Shown here: positions 25,100 to 32,688 of the stretch, in pieces
Numbering within the stretch: position 1 is the stretch's first letter
Layout: every line of letters starts with the position of its first letter
Source: Paractinoplanes durhamensis
GTDB lineage: Bacteria; Actinomycetota; Actinomycetes; Mycobacteriales; Micromonosporaceae
Assembly (NCBI RefSeq): GCF_016862175.1
Contig: NZ_BOML01000058.1
Location: forward strand, 186,001 to 250,000
Direction of reading: 5' to 3'
Length of the DNA stretch: 64,000 nt
Position numbers and translations under genes: made by a program
The notes under the pieces: model-generated
Databases searched by the model: none
Told to the model about the DNA's origin: nothing
The model's input: the letters and a program-made list of their open reading frames with translations, nothing else

Positions 25100-26959
25100 C
25101 TAGCGGTAAGCGCGGACGTCGGCGACCGACCACCAGCTGTCGCTGCTCGCGGTCAGGTTTATACGGACATATCTGATTTGTCGCCCGCGCAGGTCGACGG
25201 TCGTGAACTGGCCGCTCCCCATTCCGGTGACGGGAGCCCAGTGCACGCCGTCGGCCGACGCGGTGATCGTGTAGCCGCGCGGGTAGTCGCCGGTCGAGGC
25301 GCCGGTGTCGAAGACGAGCCGCCGCACCGACTGCATCCGGCCGAGGTCTACCTGCAGGTACTGGCCGGGTTGCTGGGCGGCGCCGGTGCTGAAGCGGGTG
25401 CTGGCGTCATCGTCGACGGCGCCGGCCGGCACGTCGCCCGTACCCAAAGCGGTCCAGCCGGTCGGGGTGATCGGCCGATCAAAGCTGCCGACGTGGCCGC
25501 GCCAGACGAAGGTGGCCAGCGAACCGCCCGGCAGCGTGTAGCTGAACTGCCGATCGCCGATCCGGACCGCGACCGCCTGCGGGTTGTCATTCTCGTTGTG
25601 CGCGACCACGACCGTGCTGCCGTCCGGGTTGACGAACGCGACGTCCATGACCTGGCCGTTCCAGCCGGTCGTGCCGAACGACGTGCTCGCCACCCGGGTC
25701 GCCCCCGGCCGCACGAAACGAGCCAGATGGCCGAGCGTGTAGTACTCGGCGTTTCGGCTCACGGAAGCGCCGACCGTGATCACGCCGGTGCAGGTGCCGC
25801 AGCCGCCGGTGTGCGGGCCGTTCGTCTCGTCGAGCGCCAGGTTCCAGTTGACGGCGGTCTTCGCCCAGTTCCGGGTGTTGCCGATGATCAGGTTGCGGGC
25901 GTGCCACTTGAGCGTGTCGGAGAACGTCAGCGCCGGGTCGCCGGACCGGCTGCCGGAACACTCGGTGAAGTAGATGTCCTTCGCCGGGAACTCGTCGTGC
26001 AGGGCGGTCATCGCGCTCGGGTCGCCGGAGTAGCAGTGGTAGGCGGTGCCGGCGATCCAGCGGGCGGCCGGGGTCGCCAGCAGCTCCTGCGGGTAGTGGT
26101 TGATGTCCGCGGTCTCGTCGGGCGGGGTGTTGGCGGCGTCGTTGGGATGTTCGGCCCAGTTGTGGTCGTACCCAAGAATCTTGGTCTTTTCGAAACGCAG
26201 CATCGGGCCGAGCTGCTCGATCACCCTGGCCGCCTGCCAGGACGGCAGGTCCATGCCCGGGTAGCCGGACGGCGCGCGGTTCTGCGGTTCGTTCTGCAGG
26301 GTCAGGTAGTCGATACGGACACCCTCGGCCCGGTAGGCCTGGACGAACTTCAGCAGGTAGGACGCGTACGCGCGGTAGATCGCCGGGCTGTCGATCAACC
26401 GGCCGCCAACCAGTGAGCCGTTGGTCTTCATCCAGGCCGGCGGGGACCACGGCGTACCCATGATCTGCAGTGAAGGGTTGAGGTGTTTCGCCTGGCGGAG
26501 CAGCGGCAGGATCTGGGCGCGGTCGTGCGCGACGCTGAAGTGCCGCAGCGCGTAGTCGGTCTGACCGGCGGGCACGTCGTCGTAGGTGTAGGCCGGCTCG
26601 TCGGTGAAGTCGGAGGCGCCGATCGGCTGGCGCAGGAAGTTGAGCCGGTCGGCGGCGAAGAGGTCGGTCATCGCGGCGTTGCGGGCGGCGGGCGCGAGCC
26701 GGTAGAGCACAGCCGCCGACGAGTCGGTGATCGAGGCCCCGAAGCCGGTCATCGTCTGATATTTCCGGGCGGGGTCCACAATGATCGTCGGCGTCGTGGT
26801 CTCCGCCGCCTTGCCGAACTCGACGGTCCCGGCGTCGGTCATCGCGTAGGCGCCGTCCGGCGAACTGATCCAGACGCGCGCGGTGGCACCCGAGACGGGA
26901 GGGGACAAAGCGGTGCCCAGGACGAGTGCGGTCAGGGCTGCGGTTCCGAGGCCGGCCAT
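25100..26959 (-). CDS. secreted glycoside hydrolase family 30 with C-terminal discoidin (F5/8C) module
   Basis: 619 residues from ATG 26959, with GGAG seven bases upstream. After a signal peptide, a GH30 (beta/alpha)8 barrel: the acid/base Glu is in LTLQNEPQN (about residue 225) and the nucleophile in YFTECSGS (about 340); GFGASITDSSA and TPWSPPAWMK are family marks. A beta-sandwich follows, then an F5/8C-type module from about residue 500 to the end (YLQVDLGRMQSVRRL). Likely beta-glucosidase, beta-1,6-glucanase or xylanase type; the subfamily is not decided here. Its stop abuts the SDR stop. Divergent from the ThuA-ricin gene. Confidence 0.9.
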   Translation of the reverse strand: MAGLGTAALTALVLGTALSPPVSGATARVWISSPDGAYAMTDAGTVEFGKAAETTTPTIIVDPARKYQTMTGFGASITDSSAAVLYRLAPAARNAAMTDLFAADRLNFLRQPIGASDFTDEPAYTYDDVPAGQTDYALRHFSVAHDRAQILPLLRQAKHLNPSLQIMGTPWSPPAWMKTNGSLVGGRLIDSPAIYRAYASYLLKFVQAYRAEGVRIDYLTLQNEPQNRAPSGYPGMDLPSWQAARVIEQLGPMLRFEKTKILGYDHNWAEHPNDAANTPPDETADINHYPQELLATPAARWIAGTAYHCYSGDPSAMTALHDEFPAKDIYFTECSGSRSGDPALTFSDTLKWHARNLIIGNTRNWAKTAVNWNLALDETNGPHTGGCGTCTGVITVGASVSRNAEYYTLGHLARFVRPGATRVASTSFGTTGWNGQVMDVAFVNPDGSTVVVAHNENDNPQAVAVRIGDRQFSYTLPGGSLATFVWRGHVGSFDRPITPTGWTALGTGDVPAGAVDDDASTRFSTGAAQQPGQYLQVDLGRMQSVRRLVFDTGASTGDYPRGYTITASADGVHWAPVTGMGSGQFTTVDLRGRQIRYVRINLTASSDSWWSVADVRAYR

Positions 26960-27040
26960 GCGGTTCTCCTCGCTGTAACAAGCAAGAAACCTTTCGATAT
27001 TGCTATCAGCCGATGCCGTTCGCCGCCACCCCCATCCTTC

Positions 27041-27074
27041 GGAAGTTAATTTAACTATTAGGTGACTTAACCTT
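27041..27074. promoter_or_regulatory. AT-rich control region between two divergent secreted-enzyme genes
   Basis: GTTAATTTAAC (27045-27055) is a palindrome with 5-base arms in a strongly AT-rich 34-base island within GC-rich DNA. It lies between the GH30 start (26959) and the ThuA-ricin start (27155), a likely operator or promoter for one or both. Confidence 0.4.
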
Positions 27075-27154
27075 GTGGGCCGGGACATCGATGCCTGAGG
27101 ATGTGCGCAGCGGCGCCGCGTCCCCAACCGCTACTCATCCCCGAGGTATCCACC

Positions 27155-28426
27155 GTGTCTCGAAGACTGATCAGACGTGCCCTTGTCGGGGCGATCGCCC
27201 TGCTCACGGCGGCCGCGACCGGGCTTGCCGTGCACTCCGCCAACGCCGCCGTCGCGCCCGCGTTCAAGGTGCTCGCGTTCTACAACGGAACGTGGGACGC
27301 CGCGCACATCGACTTCGACAAGGAAGCCAAGGAGTGGTTTCCGCAGGCCGGCGCGCAGTACGGCTTCAGCTGGGAGGCCACCACCGACTGGAGCCGGCTC
27401 AGCGCGAGCGGGCTGGCCGGCGTGCAGGTCGTGATGTTCCTCGACGACGGACCGCCGGCCGAGCGCCGGGCCGCGTTCCAGACCTACATGCAGAACGGTG
27501 GCGGCTTCCTCGGCTTCCACGTCAGCGCGTTCACCACCAGCGCGAACGACTGGAGTTGGTACTACAACACGTTCCTCGGCTCCGGGAACTTCGTCTCCAA
27601 CACCTGGGGGCCGACCGCCGAGACGCTGAAGATCGAGGACCGCAACCACCCGTCCACGGCGGGGCTGCCGGCCACCATCCCGTCGTCGGTCAGCGAGTGG
27701 TACTCGTGGAGCAACGACCTGCGCAACAACGCCAACATCGACATCCTGGCCTCGCTCGACGCCTCGACCTTCCCGGTCGGCGACGACCCCAACCAGCAGT
27801 GGCGCAGCGGTTTCTACCCGATCATGTGGACGAACAAGAACTACAAGATGCTGTACGCCAACTTCGGGCACAACGGCATGAATTACACGACCAATACGCG
27901 TACGTCGTCGACGTTCGCGAGTGCGCAGCAGAACCAGTGGTTGATCAACGGATTGCTGTGGCTCGGCGGAGGTTCGACCCCGCCCACTACCCCGACCACG
28001 CCTCCGGCCGGCTACTCCTCGATCGTCAACAAGAACAGCGGCAAGTGCGTCGATGCCCGCTCGGCCGGGACCACCAACGGCACCGCGATCCAGCAGTACG
28101 CCTGCAACGGCTCGGCCGCGCAGAAGTACCAGCTGGTGACCACGACCGGTAGCTACGTGCGGGTCAACAACCAGGCCAACAGCGCCCAGGCCCTCGACGT
28201 CACCGACGTCTCCACCGCCGACAACGCCAAGATCCAGACCTGGACGTACAGCGGCGGCCTCAACCAGCAGTGGCAGTCCGTGGCCGAGAGCGACGGCTGG
28301 TTCCACCTGGTCAACCGCAACAGCGGCAAGTGCCTGGACGTCCCGGCCGCGAGCACGGCCGACAGCGTCCAACTGGTGCAGTACACCTGCAACGGCACCG
28401 CCGCGCAGAGCTTCAGGTTGAGTTAG
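27155..28426 (+). CDS. secreted ThuA-domain protein with ricin-type lectin module
   Basis: 423 residues from GTG 27155 with GAGG eight bases upstream; an earlier frame start at 27101 would add an unlikely N-terminus. A twin-Arg-containing but Sec-like signal peptide ends at ANA. Residues about 35-270 are a ThuA-like (class I amidotransferase-fold) domain: VLAFYNGTWDAAH, FLDDGPP, GGGFLGFHVSAF. A Thr/Pro linker leads to a ricin B/CBM13 module with repeated CVDARSA..QQYACNG and CLDVPAA..VQYTCNG motifs that bind galactose- or xylan-type sugars. ThuA-like proteins are linked to sugar catabolism. The stop overlaps the PstB stop by four bases. Confidence 0.88.
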   Translation: MSRRLIRRALVGAIALLTAAATGLAVHSANAAVAPAFKVLAFYNGTWDAAHIDFDKEAKEWFPQAGAQYGFSWEATTDWSRLSASGLAGVQVVMFLDDGPPAERRAAFQTYMQNGGGFLGFHVSAFTTSANDWSWYYNTFLGSGNFVSNTWGPTAETLKIEDRNHPSTAGLPATIPSSVSEWYSWSNDLRNNANIDILASLDASTFPVGDDPNQQWRSGFYPIMWTNKNYKMLYANFGHNGMNYTTNTRTSSTFASAQQNQWLINGLLWLGGGSTPPTTPTTPPAGYSSIVNKNSGKCVDARSAGTTNGTAIQQYACNGSAAQKYQLVTTTGSYVRVNNQANSAQALDVTDVSTADNAKIQTWTYSGGLNQQWQSVAESDGWFHLVNRNSGKCLDVPAASTADSVQLVQYTCNGTAAQSFRLS

Positions 28427-29238
28427 CCGAAGCGGCCGTTGACGTAGTCGGCGGTCCGGGGGTCGATCGGTGCGTTGAACATGTCGTCGGTAGGGCCGGA
28501 CTCCACGATGTGGCCGGGGGTGCCCTGCTCGGCGAGGAAGAACGCGCACTGCTGCGACACCCGGGCCGCCTGCTGCATGTTGTGCGTGACGATCACGATG
28601 GTGACCTCTTCGCGCAGCTCGGCGATGGTCTCCTCGATGCGGCGGGTGGAGGTCGGGTCGAGCGCCGAGCACGGCTCGTCCATCAGCAGCACCTGCGGGC
28701 GGACCGCCAGCGAACGGGCGATGCAGAGCCGCTGCTGCTGCCCGCCGGAGAGCGCGCCGCCCGGCTGCCGCAGCCGTTCCCGCACCTCACGCCACAGGCC
28801 GGCCTTGGTCAGGCACTCCTCGACCAGGGCGTCCTTCTGCCCGCGGGACGCCCGGGTGCCGGTCAGCTTCAGCCCGGCCAGCACGTTGTCGTAGATCGAC
28901 ATCGCCGGGAACGGGTTGGGCTTCTGGAAGACCATCCCGATGTGCTTGCGGGCGTCGGTGACCTTGATGCTCGAGTCGTAGATGTCGGTGCCGTCCAGCC
29001 ACACCTCGCCGGCCAGCGACGCGCTCGGGATGAGCTCGTGCATCCGGTTGAGGATCCGCAGGAACGTCGACTTGCCGCAGCCGGACGGCCCGATCAGCGC
29101 GGTCACCATCCGGGCCGGCATGGTCAGCGAGACCCGGTCGAGGACCTTGTGGTCGCCGAACCAGGCGGAGATCGAGTGCGCCTCGAGCGCCACGGCGTCG
29201 TAGGCCGACACCCTCGGCATCACGGCGGTTTCGGTCAT
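28423..29238 (-). CDS. pstB: PstB-type phosphate ABC transporter ATP-binding protein
   Basis: 271 residues. Walker A GPSGCGKST, Q-loop VFQKPNPFPAMSIYDNV (diagnostic for PstB), signature LSGGQQQRLCIAR, Walker B VLLMDEPCSALDP and switch His in VTHNM. It is the cytosolic motor for the PstC/PstA permeases, yet is coded last in this cluster, nine genes and 11 kb away from them and 13 bases after the sortase-fold gene. The terminal location is unusual; Pst operons normally end SCAB in tight order. Confidence 0.93.
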   Translation of the reverse strand: MTETAVMPRVSAYDAVALEAHSISAWFGDHKVLDRVSLTMPARMVTALIGPSGCGKSTFLRILNRMHELIPSASLAGEVWLDGTDIYDSSIKVTDARKHIGMVFQKPNPFPAMSIYDNVLAGLKLTGTRASRGQKDALVEECLTKAGLWREVRERLRQPGGALSGGQQQRLCIARSLAVRPQVLLMDEPCSALDPTSTRRIEETIAELREEVTIVIVTHNMQQAARVSQQCAFFLAEQGTPGHIVESGPTDDMFNAPIDPRTADYVNGRFG

Positions 29239-29251
29239 CGGAGCTCCTCGA

Positions 29252-30262
29252 TCAGATCAGGTTGGGCACGAGCTGGGCGACCTGGCCGGCCACCAGCACG
29301 CCGAGCAGGGCAAGGACGGGGACGCCGATCAGCCAGGCGTGCCAGGCGCTGAGCCGCTGCCGCAGCCAGGCCACCGACAGCGCGGCCGCGACCAGCAGCT
29401 GTCCCCACAGGACCAGCGGGACCAGCGCCATCAGGTCGATGCCCATCACCGCGTCCTTGGTCGGCAGCACCGCCGACGAGATGGCCAGCCGCGGCGTGTC
29501 CTGCGGCTCGCTGACCAGCTTGGCGTCCACCCGCAGCACGTCGGTCGGGGCGTAGGCCTGCCCGTCCGCCGTCACCAGGGTGAGCCGGCCTTCGCCGGCG
29601 GCGAGCACCGGTGGTTGCGGTTCACCGGTCCGGCGCACGCCGATTACTTGGTACGCGTGCTCGCCCTGCCCGTTGATCACGGTGATCCTGTCGCCCCCGC
29701 GGAGATCGCCGATCCGGGCGAACGGACCGCCGTAGGCCGCGCGCCGCCCCATCAGCACGCTGACCCCCTGCTGGCCGGGGAAGACGGTGTCCCGCCGGTG
29801 GCCGGGGCCGCGCATCAGGACGCCGCTGTCGGTGCCCTCGAAGACGACCTGCCGCACGCCCACCGCCGGGATGCTGATGATCGCGACGGCGGCGCCCTCG
29901 GCCAGCGAGTCGGTGCCGGCCTCGTTGAAGTGGCTGACCGGGGCGGTGGCCTGGGCGAGCTCGGCGCGGAAATTGGCGTAGGCGACCCGCTGGGCCCGCT
30001 CCTGGGAGAGCGCGCCGAGCGCGGTCATCTGCGCCACGAAGCCGAGCGCGATCGCGGCCAGGATGGTCAGCGCGGTGCCGACCGTGCGGCCACCGGTGTG
30101 CGGCGGCCGCACCGGCTGCGGTGCATCGCGCCGGCGCGGATCCGGTTCGGAGGCGACCGAGGCCGGCGGGGCGGGCGCGGGAGGTGGCGTCGGTCTGGCC
30201 TGTTCGGCCGGTGGCTCGCCGGCCGGCAGCGGCTCGGTGATCGTGGTGCTGATCGTGCTCAC
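29252..30262 (-). CDS. sortase-fold membrane protein lacking catalytic His and Cys
   Basis: 336 residues from GTG 30262 (GTGA overlap with the gene before; a GTG one codon upstream is possible). Pro-rich cytosolic N-terminus, a membrane helix (about 60-85), an external sortase-like barrel and two more membrane helices at the C-terminus. The barrel shows the family landmarks GPGHRRDTVFPGQQG, GDRITV and LTLVT, but the catalytic GHR reads GRR (MGRRAAYGG) and the catalytic Cys of LVTC reads Ala (LTLVTADG). The conserved Arg (VLRVDA) remains. It should not transpeptidate; a scaffold or substrate-binding role is inferred. Confidence 0.75.
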   Translation of the reverse strand: MSTISTTITEPLPAGEPPAEQARPTPPPAPAPPASVASEPDPRRRDAPQPVRPPHTGGRTVGTALTILAAIALGFVAQMTALGALSQERAQRVAYANFRAELAQATAPVSHFNEAGTDSLAEGAAVAIISIPAVGVRQVVFEGTDSGVLMRGPGHRRDTVFPGQQGVSVLMGRRAAYGGPFARIGDLRGGDRITVINGQGEHAYQVIGVRRTGEPQPPVLAAGEGRLTLVTADGQAYAPTDVLRVDAKLVSEPQDTPRLAISSAVLPTKDAVMGIDLMALVPLVLWGQLLVAAALSVAWLRQRLSAWHAWLIGVPVLALLGVLVAGQVAQLVPNLI

Positions 30263-31035
30263 CACCGCGCCGGCTGCGGGCGGTCGAAGCGGCAGGTACC
30301 GAGGACGATCGCGCCACCCAGGATGAGCAGCAGGATGCCGATGACGAAGATCCCGCCGGCCGGTGGTCCGGTGAGCGGCAGCGTCGCCCCCGCCGTGGCG
30401 GTGGCGGTCGGGGACGTGGTCGGGGCCGCGGTGGTCGGATCGGTCGTCGGGTCCGGGCTCACCGTCTCGCTGGGCGTCGCGGACACCGACGGAGATGCGG
30501 ATACCGACGCGGAGGCCGAGACCGACGCCGACGTGCTCGGCTCGGCGGTGCTGTCCGGGTAGACGTTCGCGCCGGTGACGTACGCGGTGGCGCTGGTGAA
30601 GTGCATATATCCGCTGTACGAGCCGCGCACGATCTGCTCGAGCCCGTCGATGCAGGCCAGCGTGACCAGGTAGTAGCCGGGCTGGACCGCGGTCAGGCCG
30701 AGGTCCTTCGCCGCGTCCAGCATCGTCATCGAGAACGTCGCCTCGATCGGCTCCTCGGTGCTGAAGTTGGCCGTCGTGTTCGGGGTGATCAGGAACGGGT
30801 CGGCGAACTTGCCGGGGCCGGTGACCGTCACGTAGTACACGTCGGTGCTGGCCGGGCAGCCGCCGGTGGTGAGCAGTCGCGGCGCGGTCTCGTCGGTCTG
30901 GCTGGTCGACGAGAAGGTGAGCGTGGTCGAGAACGTCGCCGCCCGGGCGGGTGACGCGAAGACCAGCGCCATCGCCCCGGCGGCCATGAGGATCACGCCG
31001 GACGATGCCGCCCAGGCACGGAAGGATCGCAGCAC
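30259..31035 (-). CDS. LPXTG-type surface protein with shared two-cysteine domain
   Basis: 258 residues from GTG 31035, with AAGGAGG five bases upstream. Signal peptide ends at ARA. Residues about 33-155 form a domain shared with the next upstream gene and with the WxL-like protein: GCPASTDVYYVTVTGPG early and LACIDGL later, two Cys likely bonded. A Ser/Thr/Pro spacer leads to the sorting signal LPLTG, a hydrophobic stretch and a basic tail, so it should be anchored to peptidoglycan by an active sortase. The only sortase-like protein nearby, downstream in GTGA overlap, lacks catalytic residues. Confidence 0.75.
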   Translation of the reverse strand: MLRSFRAWAASSGVILMAAGAMALVFASPARAATFSTTLTFSSTSQTDETAPRLLTTGGCPASTDVYYVTVTGPGKFADPFLITPNTTANFSTEEPIEATFSMTMLDAAKDLGLTAVQPGYYLVTLACIDGLEQIVRGSYSGYMHFTSATAYVTGANVYPDSTAEPSTSASVSASASVSASPSVSATPSETVSPDPTTDPTTAAPTTSPTATATAGATLPLTGPPAGGIFVIGILLLILGGAIVLGTCRFDRPQPARW

Positions 31036-31045
31036 GGTTTCCTCC

Positions 31046-31663
31046 TTAAGGTCGGGTGGTGGCGGAGCGGCGCCCGAGGCGCCGCCCGGTCTCGAAGGCG
31101 AGCAGGATCGCGGCAACGGCGCCGGCGATCCAGCCGACCGGAAGGCTGTTCTTGCTGGTCGTAGCGGCTGGCGCGGCGTCCACCACGGCCGTCGTCTCGA
31201 CCGGAGTCGGCGCCGCTTCGGAGGCCGGCGCGGCTTCCGCTACCGGCACAGTCGGGCGCTGGGTTCCGGTGTTCCGGCCGGACGCCTGGTATTTCGTCGG
31301 CGAGGAGAACGTCAGCTTGCCGTCGAACTGGGCGTAGCGGGTGCCGGTGAACGAGTCCACGCAGTACACCGAGACGTCGTAGCGGCCCTGCAGCGTGGTG
31401 CCGTTGTCGGCGGCGAAGTCCTTCATCGTCTGCGCGAAGAAGACGTTGAAGCCCTCGGTCCGCGACATCCCGGCGGCCGTCGGCGCGGTCACGACCTGGC
31501 CGTCCTTCGGAAAGCCGTGCCCGGTGGCGATCGCGTAGTAGGCGTCGGCGGTCGACGGGCAACCGGCCGACGTCTGCACCACGATCGCGGCGGTGTCGAT
31601 GCTGGTCGACGGGAAGAACGTAAGGGTGCCGCTCGCCATCAGAGCGGCCAGCGCGCTAAGCAC
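31046..31663 (-). CDS. exported membrane-anchored protein with shared two-cysteine domain
   Basis: 205 residues from GTG 31663, which overlaps the previous stop by 8 bases. In-frame GTG 31708 or TTG 31729 would give a fuller signal peptide, so the start is uncertain. The domain (about residues 10-130: TSAGCPSTADAYYAIATGHG, then YDVSVYCVDSFT) matches that of the genes at 30259 and 32689. A Thr/Ala-rich spacer follows, then one membrane helix (LPVGWIAGAVAAILLAF) and a basic end. The LPVGW before the helix is not a canonical LPXTG. Function unknown. Confidence 0.65.
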   Translation of the reverse strand: MLSALAALMASGTLTFFPSTSIDTAAIVVQTSAGCPSTADAYYAIATGHGFPKDGQVVTAPTAAGMSRTEGFNVFFAQTMKDFAADNGTTLQGRYDVSVYCVDSFTGTRYAQFDGKLTFSSPTKYQASGRNTGTQRPTVPVAEAAPASEAAPTPVETTAVVDAAPAATTSKNSLPVGWIAGAVAAILLAFETGRRLGRRSATTRP

Positions 31664-32627
31664 TGGCGCGCCCGCGGCGGCGCAGCCGGCGGACGCCGAA
31701 AACGCCACCGACCAGCAGCACCAGGCCAACGAGGATGGCCAGCAGGGTCCACGAGACAGCCCAGAAGCCGTGATCGCGGGTGGTCGAGTAGAGCGGCAGC
31801 TTCTCGTCGCCGGCCTGGGCCATCGGGTCGGCGGCCACCGAGCCGGTCAGCCAGATCGCCGGGAGCGCGCCCTTGACCTCGGCGGTCATGTCGACCGCGT
31901 CGCCGGGCAGGATCTCCCGCACATCGGCCACACCGTCGGCGGTCGTCTTCGTACCCCACAAGGTTTTGACCGTGACCTTCTGATGGGCGCCGAGCCGGAC
32001 GTTGCCGGTGTTGCGCACGCGGTAGGTCAGCGTGGTCTTCCCGGCCGATAACGGGTTGCGGCTCGGGTGGTAGTCGGCGGTCAGCCCCTCGACGGTCAGG
32101 CGCGGTTCGAGCGAGCCGCTGATCCGGAGGTAGACGCGGGCGCCGACGCGCTGGTCGACCGACACCTTGTTGCCCTTGGCGTCGGTGCCCTGCGAGGTGA
32201 GCGTGGCGACGATGCCGGCGCTGTGGTCGCCCGGCGTCGCGGTGGCCGGCACCTTCAGCGTGAACGGCAGGATGATCCGGCCGCGGGCCGGGACCGTGAC
32301 GATCGGCTTCGACATGACCACCCAGGCGCCCGCGTCGGTCGGCTTCGCCCCCGCGGCGAGCAGGTCGAACCCGCCGGTGCGCGGGGTGAACGCGTCACTC
32401 GCGTACACCTTGAGGGTCAATGGTTTGGTCCCGGCGTTGGAGATCTCCACCTGGTCGTTGAAGATCCCGCCGGGCGTCGCCGCGTAGGCGAAGGTGGGCC
32501 GGTCATCCGGACCGCTCTTGCCGGTCGGCCGGACCCCGAAGGTGGCCCGTCCACCGGTGTCGGCGGCCGCGGGCGCGGCCGGGACCAGGACCAGCAAGAC
32601 GCCGAGGAGTGCTGCCGCACGCCGCAT
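31656..32627 (-). CDS. DUF916-type WxL-interacting (WxLIP-like) membrane protein
   Basis: 323 residues. Signal peptide ending AAA, two Ig-like beta domains (about 30-160 with YVTLKVYASDAF-like strands and GIVATLTSQGTD; about 170-270), a membrane helix (AVSWTLLAILVGLVLLVGG) and the basic tail VRRLRRRGRA. This is the layout of DUF916/DUF3324 proteins, now called WxL-interacting proteins, which bind peptidoglycan and WxL proteins in Firmicutes. The neighbouring gene upstream encodes a WxL-like C-terminus, which supports the pairing. Start ATG 32627 has AAGGAC ten bases upstream. Confidence 0.75.
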   Translation of the reverse strand: MRRAAALLGVLLVLVPAAPAAADTGGRATFGVRPTGKSGPDDRPTFAYAATPGGIFNDQVEISNAGTKPLTLKVYASDAFTPRTGGFDLLAAGAKPTDAGAWVVMSKPIVTVPARGRIILPFTLKVPATATPGDHSAGIVATLTSQGTDAKGNKVSVDQRVGARVYLRISGSLEPRLTVEGLTADYHPSRNPLSAGKTTLTYRVRNTGNVRLGAHQKVTVKTLWGTKTTADGVADVREILPGDAVDMTAEVKGALPAIWLTGSVAADPMAQAGDEKLPLYSTTRDHGFWAVSWTLLAILVGLVLLVGGVFGVRRLRRRGRASA

Positions 32628-32650
32628 GATGACCGTCCTTAGCTAAGGGT

Positions 32651-32680
32651 GTGCGGGGCGGGTGGCGGCCCGCCCCGCAC
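32651..32680. terminator. intercistronic hairpin
   Basis: GTGCGGGGCGGG (32651-32662) pairs perfectly with 32669-32680 across loop TGGCGG. It sits between the WxL-like surface gene and the WxLIP-like gene, so it may stop part of the transcription or protect the upstream mRNA. Confidence 0.6.
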
Positions 32681-32688
32681 GAGGTGGA

